From: Mycobacterium conspicuum | Lineage (GTDB): Bacteria; Actinomycetota; Actinomycetes; Mycobacteriales; Mycobacteriaceae | Reading direction: 5' to 3' | NCBI RefSeq assembly: GCF_010730195.1 | Contig: NZ_AP022613.1 | Span: 4,960,001 to 5,024,000, forward strand | DNA: 64,000 nucleotides | Part shown: piece by piece, positions 42,643 to 50,421 of the stretch | How the letters are laid out: every line of letters begins with the position of its first letter | Numbering within the stretch: the stretch's first letter is position 1 | Notes under the pieces: generated by a model | Told to the model about the DNA's origin: nothing | Seen by the model: the letters and a program-made list of their open reading frames with translations, nothing else | Databases searched by the model: none | Made by a program: the position numbers and the translations under genes

Positions 42643-43599
42643 TTACAACGCGGGGCACAGCGACGACAGAAACGCTAAAGTCCGGCGCCGCGATTCGCTG
42701 CGTTGCGTTGCGTCCTTGCCCAGCGGGACGATTCGCGCCGCGAGATCGGTGACACCCGCGTCGCGGTAGCGGCGCAGCCGGGCCAGGATGGCCGACTCGT
42801 CGCCCGCCGCCATGGTGTCGCCGACATCCTCGGCGTCACCGTGCTCGAGCAGGCGCACATAGTTCGGCGAGAAGTCCGCGTGCCCGAGAACCTCGCTGGC
42901 GTATTCGCGGGCCACGTCCGCCTCGCTATTCGAGCACAGGGCGACGGGAACACCGGCGACGATGCGCGGCGCGGGCCGGCCGGCCTGGGTGGCCGCCGCG
43001 GTGATCCGCGGGACGACATGGTCGCCGATCGCCCGCTCGTCCGCCATCCAGAGAATGGTGCCGCCGGCCCGCTCGCCCGCGAGCCGCAGCATTGCCGGGC
43101 CCAAGGCGGACAACAAGATTGGCATGTCGACGGCGTCGGTGACATCCACCGGCGAGTGCACGCGGTAGCTGCCGTTGTCGACGTCGACGGTGCCCGGTCC
43201 GGCGAACGACGCGCGCAGCACCTCGAGGTAGTCGCCGAGCAGTCGCGCGGGGCGATCGTAGGGCAGTCCGAGTTGGCCGTCGACGATCCAATGATGCGAC
43301 GGGCCGATACCGAGCGTGAACCGCCCGCCGCAGGCGGCCTGCGTGGTGAGCGCTTGTTGGGCCATGATGAGCGGATGGCGGGTCTGGATCGGGACCACCG
43401 CCGTGCCGATTTCGATGCGCCCGGTGGCCTGCCCGATCAGCGTCACGGCGGTCATCGCGTCCAGGTAGCCGGGAACCTGCGGCATCCAAAAGGCGGTGAA
43501 GCCCGCGGTTTCGGCCGCGGCACCGTCGGCGATCAGCCCGCTCAGACGGTCGGCACGCGCGCGCTCCTTGTCGGAGCCCACCATCAAACCGACCCGCAT
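42643..43599 (-). CDS. LLM-class flavin-dependent oxidoreductase 2, F420-type
   Basis: This 318-aa protein has the same length and motif order as the block A paralog at 28197-29153: WMPQVPGYLDAMTAV, AVVPIQTRHPLIMAQQAL, GRFTLGIGPSHHWIVDG and LSALGPAMLRLAGE. It is a luciferase-like monooxygenase superfamily member, probably F420-dependent. It lies 12 bp from a frameshifted gene, downstream of the epimerase, on the minus strand. Confidence 0.9.
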   Translation of the reverse strand: MRVGLMVGSDKERARADRLSGLIADGAAAETAGFTAFWMPQVPGYLDAMTAVTLIGQATGRIEIGTAVVPIQTRHPLIMAQQALTTQAACGGRFTLGIGPSHHWIVDGQLGLPYDRPARLLGDYLEVLRASFAGPGTVDVDNGSYRVHSPVDVTDAVDMPILLSALGPAMLRLAGERAGGTILWMADERAIGDHVVPRITAAATQAGRPAPRIVAGVPVALCSNSEADVAREYASEVLGHADFSPNYVRLLEHGDAEDVGDTMAAGDESAILARLRRYRDAGVTDLAARIVPLGKDATQRSESRRRTLAFLSSLCPAL

Positions 43600-43611
43600 G
43601 CGGCCCCCTCC

Positions 43612-44353
43612 CTACGGCACATACCGGTCCCATTCATACGGCACCACGGCGAAAAACGGTGCGGCAAAGAGCGCTTCGATGCCGGACTCGGCCCAGCGGG
43701 CCGCCAGCACCGGCCGCAGTCGTTCCGCGACGGCGATCGGGTCGTCGTCAAGGAAGCAATACGTGATCGACTGATTCGGTTGCGCGCTGGCCAAATTGGC
43801 GTCGACCTCCCGCGATAGCCCGGACCAGACGCCGGCCACGCCCTCGACTCGGGCTAGCGGGGCCAGCGCCGCCGGTCCCCGTTCGACCAGCAGGTATGCG
43901 CCCCGCACGGGTAGCCAGGGCAGGACGTCGGATCCGACCTTGACGCCGGGCGCGACGGCCTTGCTTTGCACCTCGTACACGCCGCGCTCCACCGGCGGCA
44001 GCAGGGGGAGTTTGCGGCCGGCGTCGCCCAGGGCAGTGGACAACTCGTTAAACCCGGTCAGGCCGGCCTGGTCGGTGAAGAAGTACGTCATCACGTGATC
44101 GACCGCGTCCAACGGCCCACCGCTGACCGCGCGCGGAGCGACAGGCCGGCGTGGACACCAACCGCAGCGAGGCGCGCACCGCGGCGAGCCGGTGTTGCTC
44201 CGGACGGTGGTCCAGCGTGTGCCAACGCAGGTAGTCGGCGTCGGTTCCGTCGGGATGGCGGGTCGCCATGGATACGAACAGAGTGGTGATCTCGCCGCGC
44301 CCGGCGGCGAGGATCTCGGCGACCTCGTCGGACGGCGTGCCGGGAAGTTCCAT
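43612..44353 (-). pseudogene. Frameshifted small alpha/beta-barrel (EthD-like) protein gene
   Basis: An ATG at 44353 overlaps the epimerase stop (TGATG) and reads MELPGTPSDEVAEIL through TTLFVSMATRHPDGTDA and YLRWHTLDHRPEQH, then loses frame in a GCGCGCG run near 44130. The next frame continues naturally as AVSGGPLDAVDHVMTYFF and runs to 43612. Together they give a protein of about 247 aa with two EthD/dimeric-barrel-like halves. The shift could be a real mutation, a sequencing error or, less likely, programmed. If real, only the part from a TTG at 44112 would be made in the second frame. Confidence 0.7.
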
Positions 44354-45258
44354 CACGGCCGCCGCAGTGAAAGTTCGGGGTGCCGGGCTTCGATCATCCG
44401 TCGAAAGCCCTCGCGCCAGGGCACTTTCGTGGGGCCGAGGACCTCGTGCATGTGGGTGACGTCCGGCCACAGCGGGGTGTGCGCCCTGGGCGTGTATTCG
44501 AATATCGGCTCGACACCGACCAATTCACCCATGAACGTGCAGTAGTCCTCGACGCTGACCGTCTCGCTGCCGGCCCAGTTCACCACGACCGGCGGCGTCG
44601 CGGCGACCTCCATGGCGCGGATGCCAAGGTTCACGTAGTCATCCTCGTAGATGGGGTTGTAGTTGTTCGGTTTGTCGGGGTGCAGCCGAATTGGCTTGCC
44701 CGCCAACATCATCTCCAGACGATCGGCGGGCGCTCCGCCCTCCGGCCCGTAGGTGGAACAGATTCGGATGATCGTCAGCGGAATCCGATGGCGCTTGGCG
44801 ATCCACGTGCACACCGCCTCGGCCGCGACCTTGGAGATGCTGTAGTTCGCCCGCAACGGGACACCCGGCGGATCGGACTCGGTCAACGGGCGCTGGCCCT
44901 GGTAGGCGTAGATCGAGCCGGTTGAGCAGAAGACGAAACCCTTAGCGGATCGGCTGTGATAGAGCAGCTCGCCAGACATCTGCGCATTGGTTTCGACGCA
45001 ACGACTCCAATCGTTCACGCCGGTGTCCACGGCCGCGTGGAAGACGTACGTGAAATCGTCGGGCAGAGCTGAGAAGTCGCCCGCGCTGACGTCGAGCGCG
45101 ACCGGCGTGATGCCGGCGTCGGCAAGCCTCTGCCGGGCGGCGGGATCCTTCAACCGCGCGGCGCCCCAAACCTCGTTCTTGGCCGCCAGTGCCCGCGCAA
45201 TGGGAAACGCAATCTTGCCCGTCGCCCCCGTGATCAGGATCTTCTCTGCCTCGAGCAA
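44353..45258 (-). CDS. NAD-dependent epimerase/dehydratase
   Basis: This is a 301-aa extended short-chain dehydrogenase. It has the Rossmann motif ITGATGKIAFPIARAL (about 8-23), the catalytic YSISK (Tyr about 139, Lys about 143) and a Ser in CSTGSIY. It may act on a hydroxy/keto group in a ring substrate as well as on a sugar. The TTG at 45258 is the longest start; the protein begins at a plausible strand. It leads the minus-strand operon with the EthD-like and LLM genes. Confidence 0.87.
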   Translation of the reverse strand: MLEAEKILITGATGKIAFPIARALAAKNEVWGAARLKDPAARQRLADAGITPVALDVSAGDFSALPDDFTYVFHAAVDTGVNDWSRCVETNAQMSGELLYHSRSAKGFVFCSTGSIYAYQGQRPLTESDPPGVPLRANYSISKVAAEAVCTWIAKRHRIPLTIIRICSTYGPEGGAPADRLEMMLAGKPIRLHPDKPNNYNPIYEDDYVNLGIRAMEVAATPPVVVNWAGSETVSVEDYCTFMGELVGVEPIFEYTPRAHTPLWPDVTHMHEVLGPTKVPWREGFRRMIEARHPELSLRRP

Positions 45259-45381
45259 CCAGCACTCCGATCATGACGTCAACCCGGAATCCAAATGTAA
45301 AGTACTTGATATCGCGCGCGGAGCATAGCTCCATAGACTCAGGCCAGCCAAGATCGGGATGGTCCCACTGGGAGGCCTGCC

Positions 45382-45693
45382 ATGAAGTGGTTTGTTCGTC
45401 GCCTAGCGGTCGCATTCGTGTCGACGGCAGCGGTGCTGGTCGCGGCGCCGGGAGTCAGCTGGGCGGGTTGCGATGCCAACATGTCCTTCAACTGGGCGAC
45501 CAACGAATGCAAACCGCCGCCGCCGATGCCGGCGTGGTATGCCCCGCCGCCGGCGTATGCGCCGTCATTTGCCGGGCAGGACATCCCGCCGCCTCCGCCG
45601 CCCAAGCCGTGGTGGTCACCTTACGCACCGATGTGGAGTGTGGGCTTTCACCAGTGGGGCGCCTATTTCACCGGCACGTGGGTGCCGTACTGA
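45382..45693 (+). CDS. Small secreted Pro-rich protein
   Basis: This 103-aa protein has a Sec signal peptide (basic MKWFVRRL, hydrophobic run, cleavage near SWA-GCDAN at about 29). The mature part has two Cys residues (GCDANM and NECKPP) and several poly-Pro runs (PPPPM, IPPPPPP), with Trp/Tyr-rich ends. GGGAGG precedes the ATG. Similar small exported Pro-rich proteins are common in mycobacteria. No function is known. Confidence 0.82.
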   Translation: MKWFVRRLAVAFVSTAAVLVAAPGVSWAGCDANMSFNWATNECKPPPPMPAWYAPPPAYAPSFAGQDIPPPPPPKPWWSPYAPMWSVGFHQWGAYFTGTWVPY

Positions 45694-45784
45694 CGTTTTG
45701 GCCCGATATGGCCTCGATAAGGCCTGCAACACGGTGATAACGTGATTCTCCGATTCGTATAACGGTCCTACCGTCGGAGGTCAC

Positions 45785-47449
45785 GTGTCAGCAGCACCGG
45801 GACGACCGCTGCCCCTGATCACGCAGGAAAACGAATTCTTTTGGACGTCGGGCGCCGACGGGAAGCTGCGGTTCCAGGAATGTAGGGCCTGCGCCGCGCT
45901 GATCCATCCGCCGGCGCCGGTGTGCCGCTACTGCCGATCCCGCGACATCGGCGTGCGGGCCGTCTCGGGTCGGGCGACGCTGGCCGGGTTCACCGTCAAC
46001 GAGCGGTTCAGCCTGCCGGGAATGCCGGCACCGTACGTGATCGCGCAGGTCGCGATCGAGGAAGACCCACGGGTCCGGCTGACCACGAACATCGTCGATG
46101 CCGAGCCCGATCAGCTCGAACTCGGCCAACAGGTGGAGGTGGTCTTCGAACACGCCGAGGACGTCTGGCTGCCGCTGTTCCGCGTGATCCCGAAAAACGA
46201 GGCCGCCGAGCCCGGTCCGCTGCCGGTCGACGAGATCGCGCCCGAACGCTTCGCCGAACACGTCCGGCCCATGCTCACCACCGAGAAGTTCGAGGACAAG
46301 GTCGCGCTGACCGGGATCGGCATGTCACCGATCGGGCGCCGGCTCATGGAGTTGCCGCTGTCGCTGACAATTCAGGCCTGCGAGGCGGCCATCGCCGACG
46401 CCGGCCTGACGTACGCCGACATCGATGGCCTGTCGACCTACCCCGGCGCGATCAACGTCGGCGGCTTCGGGGAAGGCGGGACCACGGCCCTGGAGGCCGC
46501 ATTGGGCATCCGGCCGACGTGGCACAACGGCGCGATGGAGACGTTCGGCCCGGGCGGTTCGGTGATCGCCGCGATGCTCGCGGTCGCCGGCGGCCTGGCC
46601 CGGCACGTGCTGTGCTTCCGGACGCTGTGGGAAGCCACCCACGGTGAGCTGATGAAGCAGGGCAAGATCATGCCATCGATGGGCCGGATGACGGGCTGGC
46701 AGATGCCGTTCGGCGCCACCTCGGCGGCGCACACCTTGGCGATGAACGCGCAGCGGCACTTTCACCGTTACGGCACCACCAAGGAAACGCTGGGCTGGAT
46801 CGCGCTGAACCAGCGCGCCAACGCCGAGCTCAACCCGACCGCCGTCTACCGTTCCCCGATGACGATGGACGACTATCTGACCGCGCGGCCCATCACCACG
46901 CCGTTCGGCCTCTACGACTGCGACGTGCCGTGTGACGGCGCGATCGCGGTCATCGTGTCCGCCGTCGAGGCCGCCCGAGACCTGGCCAAGCCGCCGGTCC
47001 TGGTCGAGGCGGTGGGAACGCAGATCATCGAGCGACTCGATTGGGACCAAAGCACTTTGACGCACGAGCCGCAGGTGCTGGGTCAGGCGGCGCACGTGTG
47101 GACACGCACCTCGCTGCGGCCCGTCGACGTCGACGTCGCCGAGCTCTACGACGGTTTTTCCTTCAACTGCCTGTCCTGGATCGAGGCACTGGGATTCTGC
47201 GGCATCGGCGAGGCCAAGGACTTTTTGGACGGCGGCAAGAACATCGCCCGTGACGGCCTGCTGCCGCTGAACACGCACGGCGGCCAGCTGTCGCATGGCC
47301 GCACGCACGGCATGGGTTTGCTGCACGAAGCGGTCAGCCAGCTGCGCGGTGAGGCCGGCGACCGCCAAGTCGCCGGCGCCCGCGTCGGGGTAGTCAGCAG
47401 CGGTGGCCTGACCCCCAGCGGTGTGCTGTTGCTGCGGGCCGACACATGA
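45785..47449 (+). CDS. DUF35-thiolase-like fusion (probable side-chain aldolase)
   Basis: The 554-aa protein has two domains. The N-terminal DUF35 part (about 1-140) has a rubredoxin-like zinc ribbon, CRAC...CRYC, and an OB fold. The C-terminal part (about 175-554) is a lipid-transfer-protein/SCPx-like thiolase fold with ELYDGFSFNCLSWIEALGFC and NTHGGQLSHGRTHG. In steroid degradation, Ltp-type aldolases work with a separate DUF35 domain on ChsH2 to split beta-hydroxyacyl-CoA. Here both are one chain, so an aldolase role is likely. The GTG start follows GGAGGTCAC. It overlaps the next gene by 4 bp. Confidence 0.88.
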   Translation: MSAAPGRPLPLITQENEFFWTSGADGKLRFQECRACAALIHPPAPVCRYCRSRDIGVRAVSGRATLAGFTVNERFSLPGMPAPYVIAQVAIEEDPRVRLTTNIVDAEPDQLELGQQVEVVFEHAEDVWLPLFRVIPKNEAAEPGPLPVDEIAPERFAEHVRPMLTTEKFEDKVALTGIGMSPIGRRLMELPLSLTIQACEAAIADAGLTYADIDGLSTYPGAINVGGFGEGGTTALEAALGIRPTWHNGAMETFGPGGSVIAAMLAVAGGLARHVLCFRTLWEATHGELMKQGKIMPSMGRMTGWQMPFGATSAAHTLAMNAQRHFHRYGTTKETLGWIALNQRANAELNPTAVYRSPMTMDDYLTARPITTPFGLYDCDVPCDGAIAVIVSAVEAARDLAKPPVLVEAVGTQIIERLDWDQSTLTHEPQVLGQAAHVWTRTSLRPVDVDVAELYDGFSFNCLSWIEALGFCGIGEAKDFLDGGKNIARDGLLPLNTHGGQLSHGRTHGMGLLHEAVSQLRGEAGDRQVAGARVGVVSSGGLTPSGVLLLRADT

Positions 47450-48333
47450 CACCTCCCCGCCCCAGGATCGTGATCGTCGACGGCGTGCCGATGTCGGCGA
47501 TGGTCTCGGAAGCGCCCGACCCTCGGGCGGTGATTCTGGCGATCCACGGCGGCGGGACCAGCGCCGTCTATTTCGACTGTCCGGGCCACCCGTCGTCGTC
47601 GCTGCTGCGGACCGGCGCGGCCGCCGGATTCGCGGTGGTGGCGCTCGACCGGCCCGGATACGGCAGCTCGGCGCCGTACCCGGACGCCATGGCCACGCCC
47701 GAGCAGCGGGTCAACCTCGCGTATGGGGCCGTGGACCGCATCCTCGGCGAGCGATCGCGCGGCGCCGGTTTGTTCGTGATGGGCCATTCGGGCGGCTGCG
47801 AACTCACCATGCGGATGGCCGCCGACGAGCGGGGCGCCGACCTGCTCGGCATCGAGCTGGCCGGCACGGGCCGCCACTACCACCACGCCACCCGTGAGAT
47901 TTTGAAGACGGCCACCAGAGAACGCCGGCCGGCGGGCATCTACGAGATGCTGTGGACGCCCGAGCGGCTCTATCCGCCCGAGGTTCTCAACGGGTCCACC
48001 ATTTCCCCGTCGGCCCCGTCCTACGAGGACCAGATGGTGTCGGACTGGGCCCGGCAAACCTTCCCGGCGCTGGCCCCCGCCATCCGGGTGCCGGTGCAGT
48101 TCAGCATCGCGGAGTACGAAAAGGTCTGGCAGACAGACGATTCCGCGGTGGCAGAGATCACCGGACTGTTCTCCGGCTCGCCGCGGTTCACCGTCAACCG
48201 ACAGCCGGAGGCCGGACACAACATCAGCCTCGGATACAGCGCGCCCGACTACCACCGCAAGGTCTTGGCGTTCGTGGACGAATGCGCCGCCGGGCTGCCG
48301 GAGGCGCCCTCGACGACCGAAGAGGCCGGTTGA
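47446..48333 (+). CDS. Alpha/beta hydrolase
   Basis: This 295-aa hydrolase has AIHGGGTSAVYFD (oxyanion), DRPGYGSS, the nucleophile elbow MGHSGGCE (Ser about 108) and the late His in EAGHNISLG. It is translationally coupled to the aldolase-like gene (ATGA). It may hydrolyse a thioester or ester product of that reaction. Confidence 0.88.
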   Translation: MTPPRPRIVIVDGVPMSAMVSEAPDPRAVILAIHGGGTSAVYFDCPGHPSSSLLRTGAAAGFAVVALDRPGYGSSAPYPDAMATPEQRVNLAYGAVDRILGERSRGAGLFVMGHSGGCELTMRMAADERGADLLGIELAGTGRHYHHATREILKTATRERRPAGIYEMLWTPERLYPPEVLNGSTISPSAPSYEDQMVSDWARQTFPALAPAIRVPVQFSIAEYEKVWQTDDSAVAEITGLFSGSPRFTVNRQPEAGHNISLGYSAPDYHRKVLAFVDECAAGLPEAPSTTEEAG

Positions 48334-48452
48334 TGCGTATCGGATTCATCGCGGATTGGGCAGCCGGTGCGGAGGACTCGGCCGCTTACGGCGCTTTCTG
48401 TGTCGCCATCGACCGTCTACCGTTAGCATTACAGTCAAGCCTTCAGCTGTAA
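48333..48452 (+). CDS. Possible 39-aa ORF or gene remnant after the hydrolase
   Basis: ATG 48333 shares a base with the hydrolase stop, and the frame MRIGFIADWAAGAED runs to TAA at 48450. It has no recognised match and its end overlaps the P450 operator palindrome at 48446-48462, which argues against a real gene. The MRIGFI start resembles LLM or dehydrogenase N-termini, so it may be a remnant. Confidence 0.25.
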   Translation: MRIGFIADWAAGAEDSAAYGAFCVAIDRLPLALQSSLQL

Positions 48453-48462
48453 CGGTTACAGC
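48446..48462. promoter_or_regulatory. Palindromic operator before the P450 gene at 48490
   Basis: GCTGTAACGGTTACAGC is a perfect inverted repeat of 8 bp arms around one central base. It sits 27 bp before the P450 ATG, the usual place for a TetR- or GntR-type repressor site. The candidate regulator is not adjacent. Confidence 0.6.
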
Positions 48463-48489
48463 CCGCGACTCTTCAGCCAGGAGTATGCA

Positions 48490-49692
48490 ATGACCACCTC
48501 GAAGATCGTCTTCGATCCGTTCGGCATGGATTTTTGGAACGGCGCCTGGGACACGTACCGGCGCATGCAGGAGGAAGCGCCGGTCTACTACAACGAGCAG
48601 TACGACTTCTACGCGCTCACTCGGCACGCCGACGTGGCGGCGGGTCTGAAGGATTTTGAAACGTACTCGTCGGCCTACGGCATCGACCTGTCGATGGTGC
48701 GCTCGGGGCAGCGGCCGCCGCAGTCGATCATCTTCATGGACCCTCCCGACCATCGCCACATGCGCAGCCTGCTCAACAAGGTCTTCACCCCCCGCGCCAT
48801 CCAGTCCCAGCGGGAGATGGTCGTCGAGAAAGTCGACAAGTACCTCAGCAAGGTCAACCCCGACGGCTTTGATGCGGTGCAGGAGTTCTCCGGCCCGTTC
48901 CCCGTCGAGGTCATCACCACGATGTTGGGGGTGCCGGAGGAGCACGCGCAGAAGGTGCGGCACTGGATCGACGTGTCGCTGACCCGCGAGCCCGGGCAGG
49001 TCGAAGTCGGCGAAGAGGGCATGCAAGCCAACATCAACACGGCGATGTTGTACTACGACCTGGTCAAGGAGCGCCGCGACGACCCGCGCGACGACCTGTT
49101 CACCAGGCTGATGGAGGCCGAGATCGAACGCGAGGACGGCCAGACCACCAAGCTCGACGACATGGAAATCACCGGGTTCGCAACGCTATTGGGCGGCGCC
49201 GGCGCCGAGACCGTCACCAAACTGGTCGGCAATGCGCCGGTGGTGTTCTCCCGCTTCCCCGAGCAGTGGCAGAAGCTTCTCGACGACCGCAGCAAAATTC
49301 CCGCGGCCGTCGAAGAACTGCTGCGCTACGAGGCGCCCTCGCAATATCAGGTCCGCCGCTCGATGAAAGACGTCGAGCTGCACGGCGTCACGATCCCGGC
49401 CGGCAAGCCGATTTTCCTCATCAACGGCGCAGCCAACCGCGACCCCGAGGCGTGGACGGATCCCGACAAGTTCGACGTCGATCGCGATCGCACTGAAGCG
49501 CAGAACATGGGATTCGGCTACGGGATTCACAGTTGCCTGGGGGCCGCGCTGGCCCGCATGGAGGCCGCGATCGCGCTGGAGAAGCTGCTTGATTTCATGC
49601 CCAGGTTCGAGGTGGACTGGGAGGGTTGCAAACGCGTCCAAATGCAAAACGTGATGGGCTGGCAGAACGTGCCGGTGAAGGTGCTGAGATGA
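48490..49692 (+). CDS. Cytochrome P450
   Basis: The ATG follows CAGGAG. This 400-aa P450 has the I-helix LLGGAGAETVTK (about 231-242), ExxR in EELLRYE (about 276-282) and the haem Cys loop FGYGIHSCLGAALAR (Cys about 346). The family reaction is hydroxylation with electrons from a ferredoxin, and a ferredoxin gene overlaps its stop by 4 bp, so the two are partners. Substrate unknown; neighbours suggest a cyclic lipid or terpenoid. Confidence 0.94.
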   Translation: MTTSKIVFDPFGMDFWNGAWDTYRRMQEEAPVYYNEQYDFYALTRHADVAAGLKDFETYSSAYGIDLSMVRSGQRPPQSIIFMDPPDHRHMRSLLNKVFTPRAIQSQREMVVEKVDKYLSKVNPDGFDAVQEFSGPFPVEVITTMLGVPEEHAQKVRHWIDVSLTREPGQVEVGEEGMQANINTAMLYYDLVKERRDDPRDDLFTRLMEAEIEREDGQTTKLDDMEITGFATLLGGAGAETVTKLVGNAPVVFSRFPEQWQKLLDDRSKIPAAVEELLRYEAPSQYQVRRSMKDVELHGVTIPAGKPIFLINGAANRDPEAWTDPDKFDVDRDRTEAQNMGFGYGIHSCLGAALARMEAAIALEKLLDFMPRFEVDWEGCKRVQMQNVMGWQNVPVKVLR

Positions 49693-49880
49693 GAATTGAA
49701 GTCGATTGGGATCTGTGCGAAAGCAACGGAGTGTGCATGGGCATCATCCCCGAGGTCTTCCATCTGGGGGACGACGACATGCTAACGGTGCTGCAGCCAG
49801 AGGTGACGCCGGAGAACGAAGCTTTGGTGCGTGAAGCGGTCCGGCAATGCCCCCGGCAGGCGATTTCCATCAAGGAGTAG
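49689..49880 (+). CDS. P450 ferredoxin, CXX?XXC motif (? = Asn)
   Basis: This 63-aa ferredoxin starts MRIEVDWDLC. The cluster motif is CESNGVC (Cys10-Cys16) with QCPRQAI at the end; the central residue is Asn. One cluster only, so [3Fe-4S] is likely. Its ATG lies inside the P450 stop, and the pair forms the reductive partner set for that enzyme. An upstream NADH-dependent reductase, such as the NuoF-like protein, must supply electrons. Confidence 0.9.
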   Translation: MRIEVDWDLCESNGVCMGIIPEVFHLGDDDMLTVLQPEVTPENEALVREAVRQCPRQAISIKE

Positions 49881-49906
49881 TCCCCGCGAGCGTCTGCTCG
49901 GGAAAG

Positions 49907-50191
49907 TCAGAAGCCGGAGAGGATGACGGCGTTGCAATCGGCGGCCGCCTGCCGCAGTTTCGCCGCCGCTTGGTAAGCCTCGGACTCGTACCACGCGCGG
50001 GCGGCATCGACCGATTCGAATTCGAGCACGACGGTCTGGTCGCCGTGCCACGTGCCTTCGAGGACCTTGGGGTCGGTATCCACCGCGAGGACCTTGACTC
50101 CGCCCATGGCCGACCCCGCCGCCTTGCCGTAGGCCTTCATGCCCTCCGGATCCTTGATGGCCTCGGTGAGGATGACATATCCCTTTGGCAC
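49907..50191 (-). CDS. DUF1330-type small protein
   Basis: The GTG start at 50191 has AAGGAGT upstream; longer frames in the track overlap the ferredoxin. The 94-aa product (MPKGYVILTEAIKDPEGM) has the YVILTEAI strand and the FESVDAARAWYESEAYQ motif of DUF1330/dimeric barrel proteins. Function unknown, but members often sit with catabolic enzymes. It is 41 bp from the ferredoxin gene at 50233 and in the same orientation. Confidence 0.83.
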   Translation of the reverse strand: MPKGYVILTEAIKDPEGMKAYGKAAGSAMGGVKVLAVDTDPKVLEGTWHGDQTVVLEFESVDAARAWYESEAYQAAAKLRQAAADCNAVILSGF

Positions 50192-50232
50192 TCGAAACTC
50201 CTTATTTTCCAGGGGTTTTCCAGGATTGCTGA

Positions 50233-50421
50233 TCAGGTCTCGCTGATGGCCTGCTCGGGGCAGCACTGGATGGCTTCGTGCGCGTCGGCCTCCAATTCCG
50301 TTGGCACATCGGAATCTATGGCCACCGCATATCCGTCGTCGGTCAGGCTGAACACATCGGCGCACAGCGTGACACACACACCATGACCACGACAACGCGA
50401 ATCGTCGACCCAGACTTTCAT
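50233..50421 (-). CDS. P450 ferredoxin, CXX?XXC motif (? = His)
   Basis: This 62-aa ferredoxin has CRGHGVC (Cys10-Cys16), an additional Cys20 and CCPEQAI at the end. The central residue is His, a class studied in mycobacterial P450 partners. Its ATG overlaps the P450 stop by 4 bp. It should be the donor of the P450 at 50418-51701. The central position differs from those of the two other ferredoxins, which suggests partner specificity. Confidence 0.9.
   Translation of the reverse strand: MKVWVDDSRCRGHGVCVTLCADVFSLTDDGYAVAIDSDVPTELEADAHEAIQCCPEQAISET

Noticed and set aside
44048..44470. Minus-strand 140-aa ORF taken as an independent gene
   Set aside because: Its middle part is the first half of the frameshifted EthD-like gene and the ends are out-of-frame extensions.
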